Below, one piece after another: positions 43,369 to 51,394 of a DNA stretch of 64,000 bases (its first letter is position 1; each line of letters starts with the position of its first letter). The stretch comes from DASQMT01 sp963839615 (lineage in GTDB: Bacteria; Actinomycetota; Thermoleophilia; Solirubrobacterales; Solirubrobacteraceae), in the NCBI GenBank assembly GCA_963839615.1, contig CAWIVY010000002.1, forward strand, positions 1-64,000, in the 5' to 3' direction. A program made the position numbers and the translations under genes. The notes beneath the pieces are model-generated. The model worked only from the letters and a program-made list of their open reading frames with translations, was not told where the DNA came from and searched no databases.

Positions 43369-44972
43369 GCCACCGGCTCCTGCTCGCGATCGCCGACCGC
43401 GATGTCGCATCGAGCGCCGCCGCGCTCGCGCAGGAGGGGGATGACCTCGAGGTGGTCGGCGTGGTCGACGAGGCCGAGGAGGTCACGCGCATGCTGCGCC
43501 GCCACGATGTCGACGTCGTGGTGCTGCACGATGCGCTCGGCGCGGTGCCGGTGCTCGACCTCGCGCGCGAGATCGGCCAGGCCTTCCCCGAGGCGGGGCT
43601 CGTGCTGATCGCCGACGACACGCCCGAGCTGCTGCGCGCCGCGATGCAGGCAGGGCTGCGCGACGTCGTCTCGCTGCCGCTGTCGCTCGAGCAGCTCGAG
43701 AGCAGCGTGCGGGCGGCGGCGCAGTGGTCGCGCGCGCTGCGCGACCGCGTCGCGGGCGAGGAGTCCGCCGCCGTCGCGCTCGGCGGCCGGCTGATCGCAG
43801 TCGCCGGAGCGAAGGGCGGCGTCGGCACGACGACGGTCGCGCTCCAGCTCGCGCTCGCCGCGGTCCGCGCGGCACCCGGCCGGCCAGTCTGCGTCGTCGA
43901 CTTCGACCTGCAGAAGGGCGACCTGCGCGCGTTCCTCGACCTGCCGCACCGGCGCAGCTCGGTCGACCTGGTCGAAGTGGCGGCGGAGATCTCCGTGCGC
44001 CACCTCCAGGAGACCCTCTACACGCACAAGGAGGGGTTCCGCGTGCTGCTCGCCCCCGACGAGGGCGAGCGCGGCGAGGAGATCGACTCCGGCGTGGCCC
44101 GTGCGGTGCTCAACGCGGTCAAGGCACGCCACGCGCTGACCGTCGTCGACCTCGGCGCGCAGGTCTCCGAGGCGAGCGCGATCGGCGCCGAGATCGCCAA
44201 CCAGGTGGTGATCGTGACGACGCCGGACGTGGTCTCGCTGCGCGGCGTACGCCGTCTGCGCGAGCTCTGGCGGCGGCTCGAGGTGCGCGGCGACGACGAC
44301 CTCGCCGTCGTGCTCAACCGCACCTCGCGCAAGCTCGAGGTCCAGCCCGACCTCGCGCGCAAGGTGGTCGGCGGGACGCTGGCGCAGACCACGATCCCCG
44401 ACGACTTCGCCGCGCTCGAGGCGGCGGTCAACACCGGCTCGCCGGTGCGGATGGAGGACCCGAAGATGCGCTCGGCGTTCGACGCGCTCGCCGGCGAGCT
44501 CGCGGCGCTTCCGGGCGCCGACGAGCAGGAGCCGAGCGGGTCCGAGCGCGGGGGGCTGCTCGCGCGCCTGGGCGGGGAGCGCGGCCAGTCGACCGCCGAG
44601 ACGATGGGGCTGCTGCCGATCCTGATCGTGTTCGTGCTCGGCCTCTGGCAGATCGGCCTCGTCGGCTACACGTACGTGCTCGCGGGCCACGCCGCGCGCG
44701 AGGGCGCGCGGGAGCTCGCGACCGACCCGACGAACGAGAAGGACAACAAGCCCTTCCGCACGGTCGCGCTCGAGGACCTGCCGAAGGCCTGGCGCGAGGG
44801 GGCCGACATCACCGCGCCGAAGAAGGAGGTCGTCACGGTCAAGGTCCGGCTCGCCGTCCCGATCGTGCTGCCCGGGCTGGGCTCGCCCTTCCACATCGGC
44901 TCGGACGCGTCCACGTCGGTCGAGTCCGAGGAACTGCCCCCGAGCCAGTCCTTCACGCCGGAGCCGTCGTGA
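43365..44972 (+). CDS. TadZ/CpaE ATPase fused to a TadE-type pseudopilin
   Basis: 535 residues. Residues 1-125 are a receiver-like domain (VVLHDAL, ADDTPELL). Residues 140-375 are a ParA/MinD-type ATPase with deviant Walker A AKGGVGTTT (Lys150), VVDFDLQKGDLRAFLDL and LTVVDLGA, typical of TadZ/CpaE localisation factors. From residue 405 the chain continues as a TadE-like pseudopilin: GQSTAETMG (Gly407-Gln408), a transmembrane helix and a domain ending VPIVLPGLGSPF. The separate TadE encoded next ends IPIILPGLDGPP, so the two are paralogues. TadZ is normally soluble and separate. The prepilin-type motif would let a peptidase release the ATPase from the pseudopilin. Confidence 0.85.
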   Translation: MSHRLLLAIADRDVASSAAALAQEGDDLEVVGVVDEAEEVTRMLRRHDVDVVVLHDALGAVPVLDLAREIGQAFPEAGLVLIADDTPELLRAAMQAGLRDVVSLPLSLEQLESSVRAAAQWSRALRDRVAGEESAAVALGGRLIAVAGAKGGVGTTTVALQLALAAVRAAPGRPVCVVDFDLQKGDLRAFLDLPHRRSSVDLVEVAAEISVRHLQETLYTHKEGFRVLLAPDEGERGEEIDSGVARAVLNAVKARHALTVVDLGAQVSEASAIGAEIANQVVIVTTPDVVSLRGVRRLRELWRRLEVRGDDDLAVVLNRTSRKLEVQPDLARKVVGGTLAQTTIPDDFAALEAAVNTGSPVRMEDPKMRSAFDALAGELAALPGADEQEPSGSERGGLLARLGGERGQSTAETMGLLPILIVFVLGLWQIGLVGYTYVLAGHAAREGARELATDPTNEKDNKPFRTVALEDLPKAWREGADITAPKKEVVTVKVRLAVPIVLPGLGSPFHIGSDASTSVESEELPPSQSFTPEPS

Positions 44973-45313
44973 GACGGATCCCGCGCCTGCGCGACGAGCG
45001 CGGCCAGGCATCGACCGAGCTGATGGGGATGGTGTTCTGGCTGCTGTTCGCCGCGCTCTGCGTCTGGCAGCTGATGCTCGGCGCCTGGACGCTGACCCAG
45101 GCGGAGAACTCCGCGCGGACGGCCAGCCGTGTCGCCGCGCGCGACGGCGATCCCGAGAAGGCGGCTCGCAACGCGCTCTCGCGCCCGTTGCGCGACGGCT
45201 TCCACAACTTCACACTTGAGGGCGAGACGGCGACCGTGCACCTGCGCATCCCGATCATCCTGCCCGGGCTCGACGGCCCGCCCGTGTCGCGCAGCGCGAA
45301 GCTGCCAGGTTGA
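44969..45313 (+). CDS. tadE: TadE-like pseudopilin
   Basis: 114 residues, GTG start overlapping the previous stop. A short basic leader and the prepilin motif RGQASTELMG (cleavage expected at Gly12-Gln13) are followed by a hydrophobic helix, an ENSARTASR helix and a C-terminal beta segment. It is probably a minor pilin. Overlaps tadA by TTGA. Confidence 0.83.
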   Translation: MRRIPRLRDERGQASTELMGMVFWLLFAALCVWQLMLGAWTLTQAENSARTASRVAARDGDPEKAARNALSRPLRDGFHNFTLEGETATVHLRIPIILPGLDGPPVSRSAKLPG

Positions 45314-46644
45314 ACATGGGCCTGCGCGACCGCATCGCCACCGAGCGAGTCCCCGCCGCGGGCCCCCAGGACGGGATCACGCGCTACCGCCAGCGCCTGC
45401 TCGAGGAGGTCGACCTCTCCGAGTTCGCGACCCTCTCAGAGCCGCAGCGCCGCGCGCGGCTCGAGCGCGTCGTCGGGCGGATGGTCGGGCGCGAGGGCCC
45501 GGTCCTCACGACGGCCGAGCGCACGCGCCTGATCCGCCAGGTGATCGACGAGGCGATCGGGCTCGGCGTGCTCGAGCCGCTGCTCGCCGATCCGACCGTG
45601 ACCGAGATCATGGTCAACGGGATCGACGAGATCTTCGTCGAGCGCGACGGACGGTTGCAGCGCGCCGACATCTCCTTCGGCGACGAGGCGCAGCTCTACC
45701 AGACGATCGACCGGATCGTCTCGCAGGTCAACCGCCGCGTCGACGAGTCCAGCCCGATGGTCGATGCGCGGCTGCCGACCGGCGAGCGCGTCAACGTGAT
45801 CATCCCTCCGCTCGCGCTGCGCGGGCCGACGATCACGATCCGCCGCTTCCCGCGGTTGTTCACGCTCGAGCAGCTCGTGGCCATGGGCTCGCTCGACGGC
45901 CCGACCGAGCAGCTGCTGCGCGCGCTCGTGCGCGCCAAGTTCAACATCGTCATCTCGGGCGGCACGGGCGCGGGCAAGACGACGCTCCTGAACGCGCTCT
46001 CGGCGGCGGTGCCCGCCGGCGAGCGGATCATCACCGTCGAGGACAACGCGGAGCTGCGCCTGCAGCAGCCGCACGTCGTCTCGCTCGAGGCGCGGCCGGC
46101 GAACGTCGAGGGCCGCGGCGAGGTGTCGATCCGCGAGCTCGTGCGCAACTCGCTGCGCATGCGGCCCGACCGCATCATCGTCGGCGAGGTGCGCGGCGCC
46201 GAGACGCTCGACATGCTCCAGGCGCTCAACACGGGCCACGAGGGATCGCTCGTGACGGTGCACGCGAACTCCGCCGACGACGCGATCCACCGGCTCGAGA
46301 CGCTCGCGACGATGAGCGACCTGCACCTGCCGTTCGAGGCGCTGCGCGACCAGATCAACAACGCGATCCACGTGATCGTGCAGATCGACCGTTACGCGGA
46401 CGCGCGCCGCCGCGTCGCCGAGGTCGCGGTCGTCGCCTCGAACCGGCGCGAGACGTTCAAGCTGGCCCCCGTCGCGTTCTTCGAGTCCGACCCGCTCGGC
46501 CCGGACCGCCGCGTCACGGGCCGCGTGCGCCATGCGCGCCTGCCCGAAGGCGTGGCGCGCCGGCTCGAGCTCGCCGGCGAGCGGTTCCCGCTGGAGTTCG
46601 GCGAGCGGGCCGAGACCGAGACCGCGGCGCGCGAGGCGGGCTGA
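45310..46644 (+). CDS. tadA: TadA/CpaF pilus assembly ATPase
   Basis: 444 residues. Secretion ATPase of the GspE/VirB11 superfamily, CpaF branch. Hallmarks are LADPTVTEIMVNGIDEIFVERDG, Walker A SGGTGAGKTTLLNAL (about 217-230), IITVEDNAELRL, the RMRPDRIIVGEVRGAE His/Asp-box region and GHEGSLVTVHANS. It powers pilus polymerisation. The start is TTG 45310 (coupled) or ATG 45316 two codons later. Confidence 0.96.
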   Translation: MNMGLRDRIATERVPAAGPQDGITRYRQRLLEEVDLSEFATLSEPQRRARLERVVGRMVGREGPVLTTAERTRLIRQVIDEAIGLGVLEPLLADPTVTEIMVNGIDEIFVERDGRLQRADISFGDEAQLYQTIDRIVSQVNRRVDESSPMVDARLPTGERVNVIIPPLALRGPTITIRRFPRLFTLEQLVAMGSLDGPTEQLLRALVRAKFNIVISGGTGAGKTTLLNALSAAVPAGERIITVEDNAELRLQQPHVVSLEARPANVEGRGEVSIRELVRNSLRMRPDRIIVGEVRGAETLDMLQALNTGHEGSLVTVHANSADDAIHRLETLATMSDLHLPFEALRDQINNAIHVIVQIDRYADARRRVAEVAVVASNRRETFKLAPVAFFESDPLGPDRRVTGRVRHARLPEGVARRLELAGERFPLEFGERAETETAAREAG

Positions 46645-47576
46645 TGGGCCGCGACGGCCAGGCGCTGCTGCTGCTCGTCGGCGTGTTCCTGCTGACGCTG
46701 ATCGGGCTTGCCATCTACCTCAGCGGCGCCGCCAGGCGCGCCGAGCTGGCCTCGCGCGGAGGGCCCGGCGACGACGACGCGCGCCTCGGCCGCAGGCTGC
46801 ACAGGACCAACGTACGACTGCGCCGCACGACGTACGGCCGGCGGCTGTCGACCTGGCTGTCGAGCGCGGCCGCGCCGCTCGCGCCGGCCGAGTTCCTGCT
46901 CGCCACCGCCGTGGCGACGCTCGTGGCGACGCTGCTGCTCGGGCTCTTCATGCCGTGGCTCGCTGCGCTCGTGGTCGGCGCGGCCTGCACGATCGGCGGC
47001 GCGCGCTCGTGGATCGAACGGCGCCGCGGCCAGCGCCGCGACCTCTTCGTGGCGCAGCTGCCCGACGTCGCGCGGCTCCTGGCCAACGGCGCGTCGGCCG
47101 GGCTCTCGCTGCCCGCGGCGATCCAGCTCGCGGCGCGCGAGCTCGACGATCCGGCCGGGACCGAGATGCGCTCGGTCGTCGAGCAGCTGCGCGTGGGGCG
47201 GCCGGTCGACCAGGCGCTCGAGGGCCTGCGCGAGCGCCTGCCCTCGCGCGAGCTCGGCGTGCTGATGACGACGCTCGTGATCCAGCAGCGAGCCGGCGGC
47301 GACACGGTGCGCGCGCTCAACGAGCTCGGCCACACGCTCGAGGCGCGCAAGGACCTGGCGCGCGAGATCCGGACCCTGCTGTCGGGCTCGGTCTTCACGG
47401 GCTGGCTGGTGGCCGGCATCGGCGTCGTCACGATCCTGCTGCTCAACGTGATCTCGCCCGGCGTGATGCGCGAGATGACGAGCACGCTCGTCGGGCTCGG
47501 CGCGATCGCGATCGCCGGAACGCTCTGGACGGTCGCGTTCCTCCTGATCCGGCGCGCGACGCGGGTGGAGCTGTGA
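46644..47576 (+). CDS. tadB: TadB-like pilus platform protein
   Basis: 310 residues. Type II secretion F-domain protein with helices near 5-25, 85-120, 250-275 and 283-305. The core has LPDVARLLANGASAGLSLPAAIQ and LSSRELGV-like LPSRELGVLMTTLVIQQRAGGD. The first residues MGRDGQALLLLVGVFLL resemble a prepilin leader plus helix, an oddity shared with the TadG-like protein. TGATG junction with tadA; overlaps tadC by GTGA. Confidence 0.92.
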   Translation: MGRDGQALLLLVGVFLLTLIGLAIYLSGAARRAELASRGGPGDDDARLGRRLHRTNVRLRRTTYGRRLSTWLSSAAAPLAPAEFLLATAVATLVATLLLGLFMPWLAALVVGAACTIGGARSWIERRRGQRRDLFVAQLPDVARLLANGASAGLSLPAAIQLAARELDDPAGTEMRSVVEQLRVGRPVDQALEGLRERLPSRELGVLMTTLVIQQRAGGDTVRALNELGHTLEARKDLAREIRTLLSGSVFTGWLVAGIGVVTILLLNVISPGVMREMTSTLVGLGAIAIAGTLWTVAFLLIRRATRVEL

Positions 47577-48466
47577 CGCCGGCGCTCGCGGGCGCGCTCG
47601 TCGCGCTGTGCGTCTGCATCGGGCTGCTCGGCGTGCCGCTGGTGCTCGACCGCGGGCCGCTCGACCGGCTGGCCGGCCGCACCGGCGCCGCGGAGTCGCG
47701 GCGCCGCTCGATCGTCCTGCGTCTCGTCGAGAGCCTGGCCGCCCGGCTCGGCCCGCGCGTGGCGCCGTCGATCCGCCAGTCCCAGCGCACCGCGATCTCG
47801 CGCCGGCTCGACCTCGCCGGCCGCCCGGCGGACCTCACGGTCCAGCGGCTGATCGGCATCAAGGCGGCGCTGCTGGCGCTGATCGGCGGCTTCGTCGCGC
47901 TGCTCGTCCTCACCGGCAGCTCGCCGCTGCTGCTCATCCCCGCGATCCTGCTCGGCTGGTTCGGCCCCGACATCTGGCTCGCGCGCCAGGGCCGTGTGCG
48001 CCAGGAGCGGATCGAGCGCGACCTGCCCGACTTCCTCGACATCCTCGCCGTTACGGTGCGCGCCGGGCTCGGCTACCGCGGCGCGCTGGCGCGCGTGGCG
48101 CAGTCGCTCGGCGGCCCGATCGGCCAGGAGATGCTCACCGCGCTGCGCCAGATGGACCTCGGCGCGACGCGGCGCCAGGCGTTCCTGGCGCTGCGCGAAC
48201 GCAACGCGTCGGAGTCGCTCGGCAGCTTCGTCGCCGCCCAGCTGCAGGCGGAGGAGCTCGGCGTGCCGCTGTCGGAGGCGTTGAACGACATCGCCGAGGA
48301 CATGCGCCGCGCGGCGCACCAGTCGGCCCGCCGGCGCGCTGCGCGCGCCGCACCGCGCGTCGCGCTGATCGTGACGACGCTGATGGTCCCGGGCTCGATG
48401 ATCCTGATCATCGTGTCGATCCTGCTGGGCTCCGGCGTGGCCGACAGCGGCATCCTCGGCGGCTAG
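47573..48466 (+). CDS. tadC: TadC-like pilus platform protein
   Basis: 297 residues. Second F-domain protein with DLPDFLDILAVTVRAGLGYRGALARVAQ and an acidic/aromatic membrane core. The C-terminal helix ends VPGSMILIIVSILLGS. It forms the inner-membrane platform with TadB. GTG start overlapping the tadB stop; the kinase gene follows after 6 nt. Confidence 0.92.
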   Translation: MTPALAGALVALCVCIGLLGVPLVLDRGPLDRLAGRTGAAESRRRSIVLRLVESLAARLGPRVAPSIRQSQRTAISRRLDLAGRPADLTVQRLIGIKAALLALIGGFVALLVLTGSSPLLLIPAILLGWFGPDIWLARQGRVRQERIERDLPDFLDILAVTVRAGLGYRGALARVAQSLGGPIGQEMLTALRQMDLGATRRQAFLALRERNASESLGSFVAAQLQAEELGVPLSEALNDIAEDMRRAAHQSARRRAARAAPRVALIVTTLMVPGSMILIIVSILLGSGVADSGILGG

Positions 48467-48472
48467 GGCCCG

Positions 48473-49762
48473 ATGGTCGCGCGCGAGCGGATCCGTTCCC
48501 GCGGCCCCGAGGGGGCCGGCGGCTGGCTCGAGTCGGCCTGCAAGCTGGTCCTGGCCGTGCGCGCCGGCGTGCTGCTGGTGACGCTCGTATGGCTGACGGG
48601 CGAGGAGGACCGCTCGCTCGTCGCGTTCGCGCTCGTCGTCGCCGCGCTGGCCTCGTTCGTGCCGCTGCGCTACTGGGACCGCGTCGCTCCGGCGCTCGTA
48701 CGCCATCCCGCATACCTGGCGGCCGAGCTGATGCTGACGACCGTGATCCTGCTGCTCACGGGCGTCGAGAGCCCGTTCTTCTACTTCACGCTCGCGACGG
48801 CGCTGCTCGGCGGCCTGCTCTACGGCTGGGGCGGCGGCGCGATCTTCTCGGTGATGCTCGTCGGCGTCTACTACTGGGCGCTCCAACTGGACGCGGGAAC
48901 GGTCCCTGACACCTTCCAGACGTACTTCGGGCAGCCGGCGCTGTACCCGCTCGTCGCCGCCACGGGCGCGGCGGCGCGGCGGCTGCTGGACCGCCAGGCG
49001 GAGGCCGAGGTCGAGCTCGCCGAGCAGCAGGGCCGGCTCGCGGCCGAGGGCGAGCGTGCGCGGCTCGCGCGCGACATGCACGACTCGCTCGCCAAGACGG
49101 TCTCGGGGATCGGCTTCGCCGCGCTCGCCCTCTCGCGCCGGATCGAGCGCGACCCCGAGGGCGCGGTCGTCGAGGCGCGCCGGCTCGCCGAGGATGCGCG
49201 CCAGGCCACTCGCCAGGCGCGCGAGATCATCGTCGGGCTGCGCGCCGAGACGGGCGAGTCGCTGCCGCTCTCCTCCGCGCTCGCATCCACCGCCCAGGGC
49301 TGGGCCCGCGAGACCGGCGTGCAGCTCGACCTCGCGATCGAGGAGGTCGGCGAGCTGCACCCGCAGAGCGCGCGCGAGCTCGAGTGGATCCTCAGCGAGG
49401 CGCTCGCGAACGTGCATCGCCACGCGCGCGCCGGCCGCGTCACCGTGAGGCTGCGGCGGCTCGGCGGGCGCGCCGTGCTGACCGTCTCGGACGACGGCGC
49501 CGGCTTCGACGTGCCCGACGACCTCGACGAGCTGCAGGCCGGCCGCCACTTCGGCGTCGGCGGCATGCGCGAGCGCGCGCTGATGGCCGGCGGCGGCTTC
49601 AGCGTCGAGGCCGCGCCGGGCGAGGGCTGCGTGCTGTCGGCGTGGGTGCCGACGGAGATCGCACCGCAGTCGGCGTCCGAGCCGGAGGCCGGGACCGAGG
49701 CGGTCGCGCCCGGGTCGGATAGCGTCCCCGCCCGCTCCGTCCCGGGATACACATGGCATTGA
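48473..49762 (+). CDS. NarL-type sensor histidine kinase
   Basis: 429 residues. About five or six transmembrane helices (25-165) with very short loops suggest that the membrane itself or a small ligand is sensed. A coiled coil (about 168-195), HisKA_3 dimerisation domain with phospho-acceptor His203 (ARDMHDSLAKTVSG) and a HATPase domain (EALANVHRHARA, SDDGAGFDVP, GVGGMRERA) follow. It overlaps its response regulator by 10 nt. The placement at the end of the tad operon and before the pilin suggests control of pilin expression. Confidence 0.9.
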   Translation: MVARERIRSRGPEGAGGWLESACKLVLAVRAGVLLVTLVWLTGEEDRSLVAFALVVAALASFVPLRYWDRVAPALVRHPAYLAAELMLTTVILLLTGVESPFFYFTLATALLGGLLYGWGGGAIFSVMLVGVYYWALQLDAGTVPDTFQTYFGQPALYPLVAATGAAARRLLDRQAEAEVELAEQQGRLAAEGERARLARDMHDSLAKTVSGIGFAALALSRRIERDPEGAVVEARRLAEDARQATRQAREIIVGLRAETGESLPLSSALASTAQGWARETGVQLDLAIEEVGELHPQSARELEWILSEALANVHRHARAGRVTVRLRRLGGRAVLTVSDDGAGFDVPDDLDELQAGRHFGVGGMRERALMAGGGFSVEAAPGEGCVLSAWVPTEIAPQSASEPEAGTEAVAPGSDSVPARSVPGYTWH

Positions 49763-50400
49763 TCCGCGTCCTCATCGTCGACGACAACGCGATAGTCCGG
49801 CGCGGCATCGCGAGCCTGCTCGGCGAGGCCGAGGGGATCGAGGTCGTGGGCGAGGCGGGCGATGGGCGCGAGGCGATCGCGATCGCGTCCGAGATGCGTC
49901 CGGACGTCGTCTGCCTCGACGTGCGCATGCCGGTGATGGACGGCGTCGCGGCAGCGGGCCCGCTGGCGGAGCGCTCGCGCGTGCTGATGCTGTCGTACTC
50001 CGAGGACGAGCATCTCGTCACGGGCGCGATCCGCAACGGCGCCGTCGGGTACCTCGTCCACGGCCGCTTCGACCCCGACGAGCTCGAGGCGCGCATCCGC
50101 GCCGTCGCGCGCGGCGAGATGGTGCTCTCGCCCTCCGTGACGCCGGCCGTGTTCGACGCGCTGCGGCGAGCGCCGGGTCCGGCGAACGACTCGGCCGAGG
50201 AGGGCCTGGGCGCGCTGACGGCGCGCGAGCGCGAGGTGCTCAACCTGCTCGCCCGTGGGATGTCGAACCGCGAGATCGCCGAGCAGCTCGTGATCACGAA
50301 CAAGACGGTCAAGAACCACCTCAGCCGGATCTACGAGAAGATCGGCGCGCACTCGCGCTCCGAGGCCGTCGCGCTCTGGCTCGGCGTGCGCGAGTCCTGA
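49753..50400 (+). CDS. LuxR/NarL-family response regulator
   Basis: 215 residues. A receiver domain with Asp56 (VVCLDVRMP) and acidic VDDN near the N-terminus is followed by a C-terminal LuxR helix-turn-helix (LTAREREVLNLLARGMSNREIAEQL). It pairs with the kinase encoded immediately upstream. In the receiver, the residues after the expected Thr position read MLSYSEDEHLV, a Ser in place of the usual Thr. The natural target is the pilin promoter region directly downstream (50401-50530). Confidence 0.93.
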   Translation: MALIRVLIVDDNAIVRRGIASLLGEAEGIEVVGEAGDGREAIAIASEMRPDVVCLDVRMPVMDGVAAAGPLAERSRVLMLSYSEDEHLVTGAIRNGAVGYLVHGRFDPDELEARIRAVARGEMVLSPSVTPAVFDALRRAPGPANDSAEEGLGALTAREREVLNLLARGMSNREIAEQLVITNKTVKNHLSRIYEKIGAHSRSEAVALWLGVRES

Positions 50401-50431
50401 GGGTCCCACGCCAGATTGGGGACCCGGTCCC
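50401..50431 (+). terminator. Hairpin after the response regulator
   Basis: Immediately follows the stop: GGGTCCC (50401-50407) pairs with GGGACCC (50419-50425). An alternative overlapping stem GGGACC/GGTCCC (50419-50424/50426-50431) could form instead. It probably ends the tad operon transcript, although no T-run follows. Mutually exclusive stems could also serve regulation. Confidence 0.45.
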
Positions 50432-50479
50432 AGGCCCAGGTTGAGTCCTGCGCCTCTCGCGGGGCGGGGCGTGCGGGCC

Positions 50480-50485
50480 TAGATT
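50480..50485 (+). promoter_or_regulatory. Possible -10 element of the Flp pilin (TAGATT)
   Basis: Lies 45 nt before the pilin ATG and fits the TANNNT type, but here with a true leader. That leader contains a perfect AGGAGG (50515-50520) 10 nt before the ATG, consistent with high expression of the major pilin. Confidence 0.4.
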
Positions 50486-50530
50486 CCTCCGCAGTCGTCG
50501 TCAACCGATCCCGCAGGAGGCGCAACCGCC

Positions 50531-50800
50531 ATGCAGACCACCATCGCCCGCCGCACCGAAGAGGCAACCCGAGAGCTCGGGATCCATGCCCGGGTCATGC
50601 TCGACAACATCGTCGCGACGCTCTCCGAGCGGGTTCGCGACCAGCGCGGCCAGACCGCTGCCGAGTACATGGGCATCCTCCTCGTCGTCGCCGTGATCAT
50701 CGGCGCGATCGCCACGTCGGGCGTCGGGGACAAGATCTCCGGCTTCATCGGCGACATGATCGACTCCGCCAGCAAGGGCGACAAGAAGGCGCCTAAGTGA
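50531..50800 (+). CDS. flp: Flp-family major pilin
   Basis: 89 residues. A 40-residue charged leader ends in the prepilin cleavage motif RGQTAAEYMG (Gly40-Gln41). A hydrophobic helix (ILLVVAVIIGAIATSG) and a short polar C-terminus follow. The Glu at +5 is the conserved pilin residue. The leader is longer than the usual about 15-20 residues. Strong Shine-Dalgarno upstream and strong terminator downstream. Confidence 0.92.
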   Translation: MQTTIARRTEEATRELGIHARVMLDNIVATLSERVRDQRGQTAAEYMGILLVVAVIIGAIATSGVGDKISGFIGDMIDSASKGDKKAPK

Positions 50801-50814
50801 TCTGAGCAGGACCC

Positions 50815-50850
50815 GCAAGGGCCCCGCGGCGCAATGCCCGGGGCCCTTGC
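50815..50850 (+). terminator. Strong intrinsic terminator after the pilin
   Basis: Perfect 12-bp GC-rich stem (50815-50826 / 50839-50850) with a 12-nt loop, followed by TGTTCTT. It lies 14 nt after the pilin stop and only 16 nt before the lipoprotein ATG, so partial read-through could set the ratio of pilin to the downstream genes. Confidence 0.8.
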
Positions 50851-50866
50851 TGTTCTTGCACTCGCC

Positions 50867-51391
50867 ATGCGCTCCCGCCGCTATCTAGCCGTCTTCGCCG
50901 TCCTCTGCCTGGGCGGCTGCGGTGGTTCTGAGTTCGATGGCGATGTCGACGTGCCGGACGGCTACGCCACGTACAAGGGCAACGGCGTCAGCTTCGTGCA
51001 TCCCGAGGACTGGCAGGCGACGACGAAGTCGCTCGGCCACGAGATCACCGAGCTGCGCTTCCAGGACCCGGACGCCGGCGGGTCCGCGCCGTCCGCCGTC
51101 TCGTTCACCGTGCAGCCCGGCGTCGGCGAGCGCTTCGACAGCCAGCTCGAGGGCGAGCGCAGCGTGCTCGAGGGCGCCGGGGGCGCGAAGGTGAGCCACG
51201 AGGACGTCGACGTCCCGGGCGCGACCAAGGCGGTGCGCAGCACGATCGAGTCCGAAGGCGCGCGCAGCGAGGCGCTCGACCTGCTCGCGTCCGACGGTCG
51301 CCATCTGGCGCTCGCGGCCGGCGGCCCGGACGGCGAGCAGGACCTGCTCGACGCGGACGCCGTGATCGCGTCGCTGCGGGTCGAGGAGTAG
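50867..51391 (+). CDS. Putative lipoprotein downstream of the pilin
   Basis: 174 residues. Signal peptide MRSRRYLAVFAVLCLGGC with a clear lipobox (LGGC) is followed by a mature domain of about 155 residues. That domain reads GYATYKGNGVSFVHPEDWQ with alternating strands, resembling PsbP/DUF1795-type lipoprotein folds; the assignment is tentative. The ATG at 50867 is chosen over an in-frame one at 50834 inside the terminator stem. Three bases separate it from the next gene. Confidence 0.75.
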   Translation: MRSRRYLAVFAVLCLGGCGGSEFDGDVDVPDGYATYKGNGVSFVHPEDWQATTKSLGHEITELRFQDPDAGGSAPSAVSFTVQPGVGERFDSQLEGERSVLEGAGGAKVSHEDVDVPGATKAVRSTIESEGARSEALDLLASDGRHLALAAGGPDGEQDLLDADAVIASLRVEE

Positions 51392-51394
51392 CGG

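Noticed and set aside
50834..50866. Earlier ATG for the post-pilin lipoprotein
   Set aside because: It lies inside the terminator stem and would push the signal peptide away from the N-terminus.
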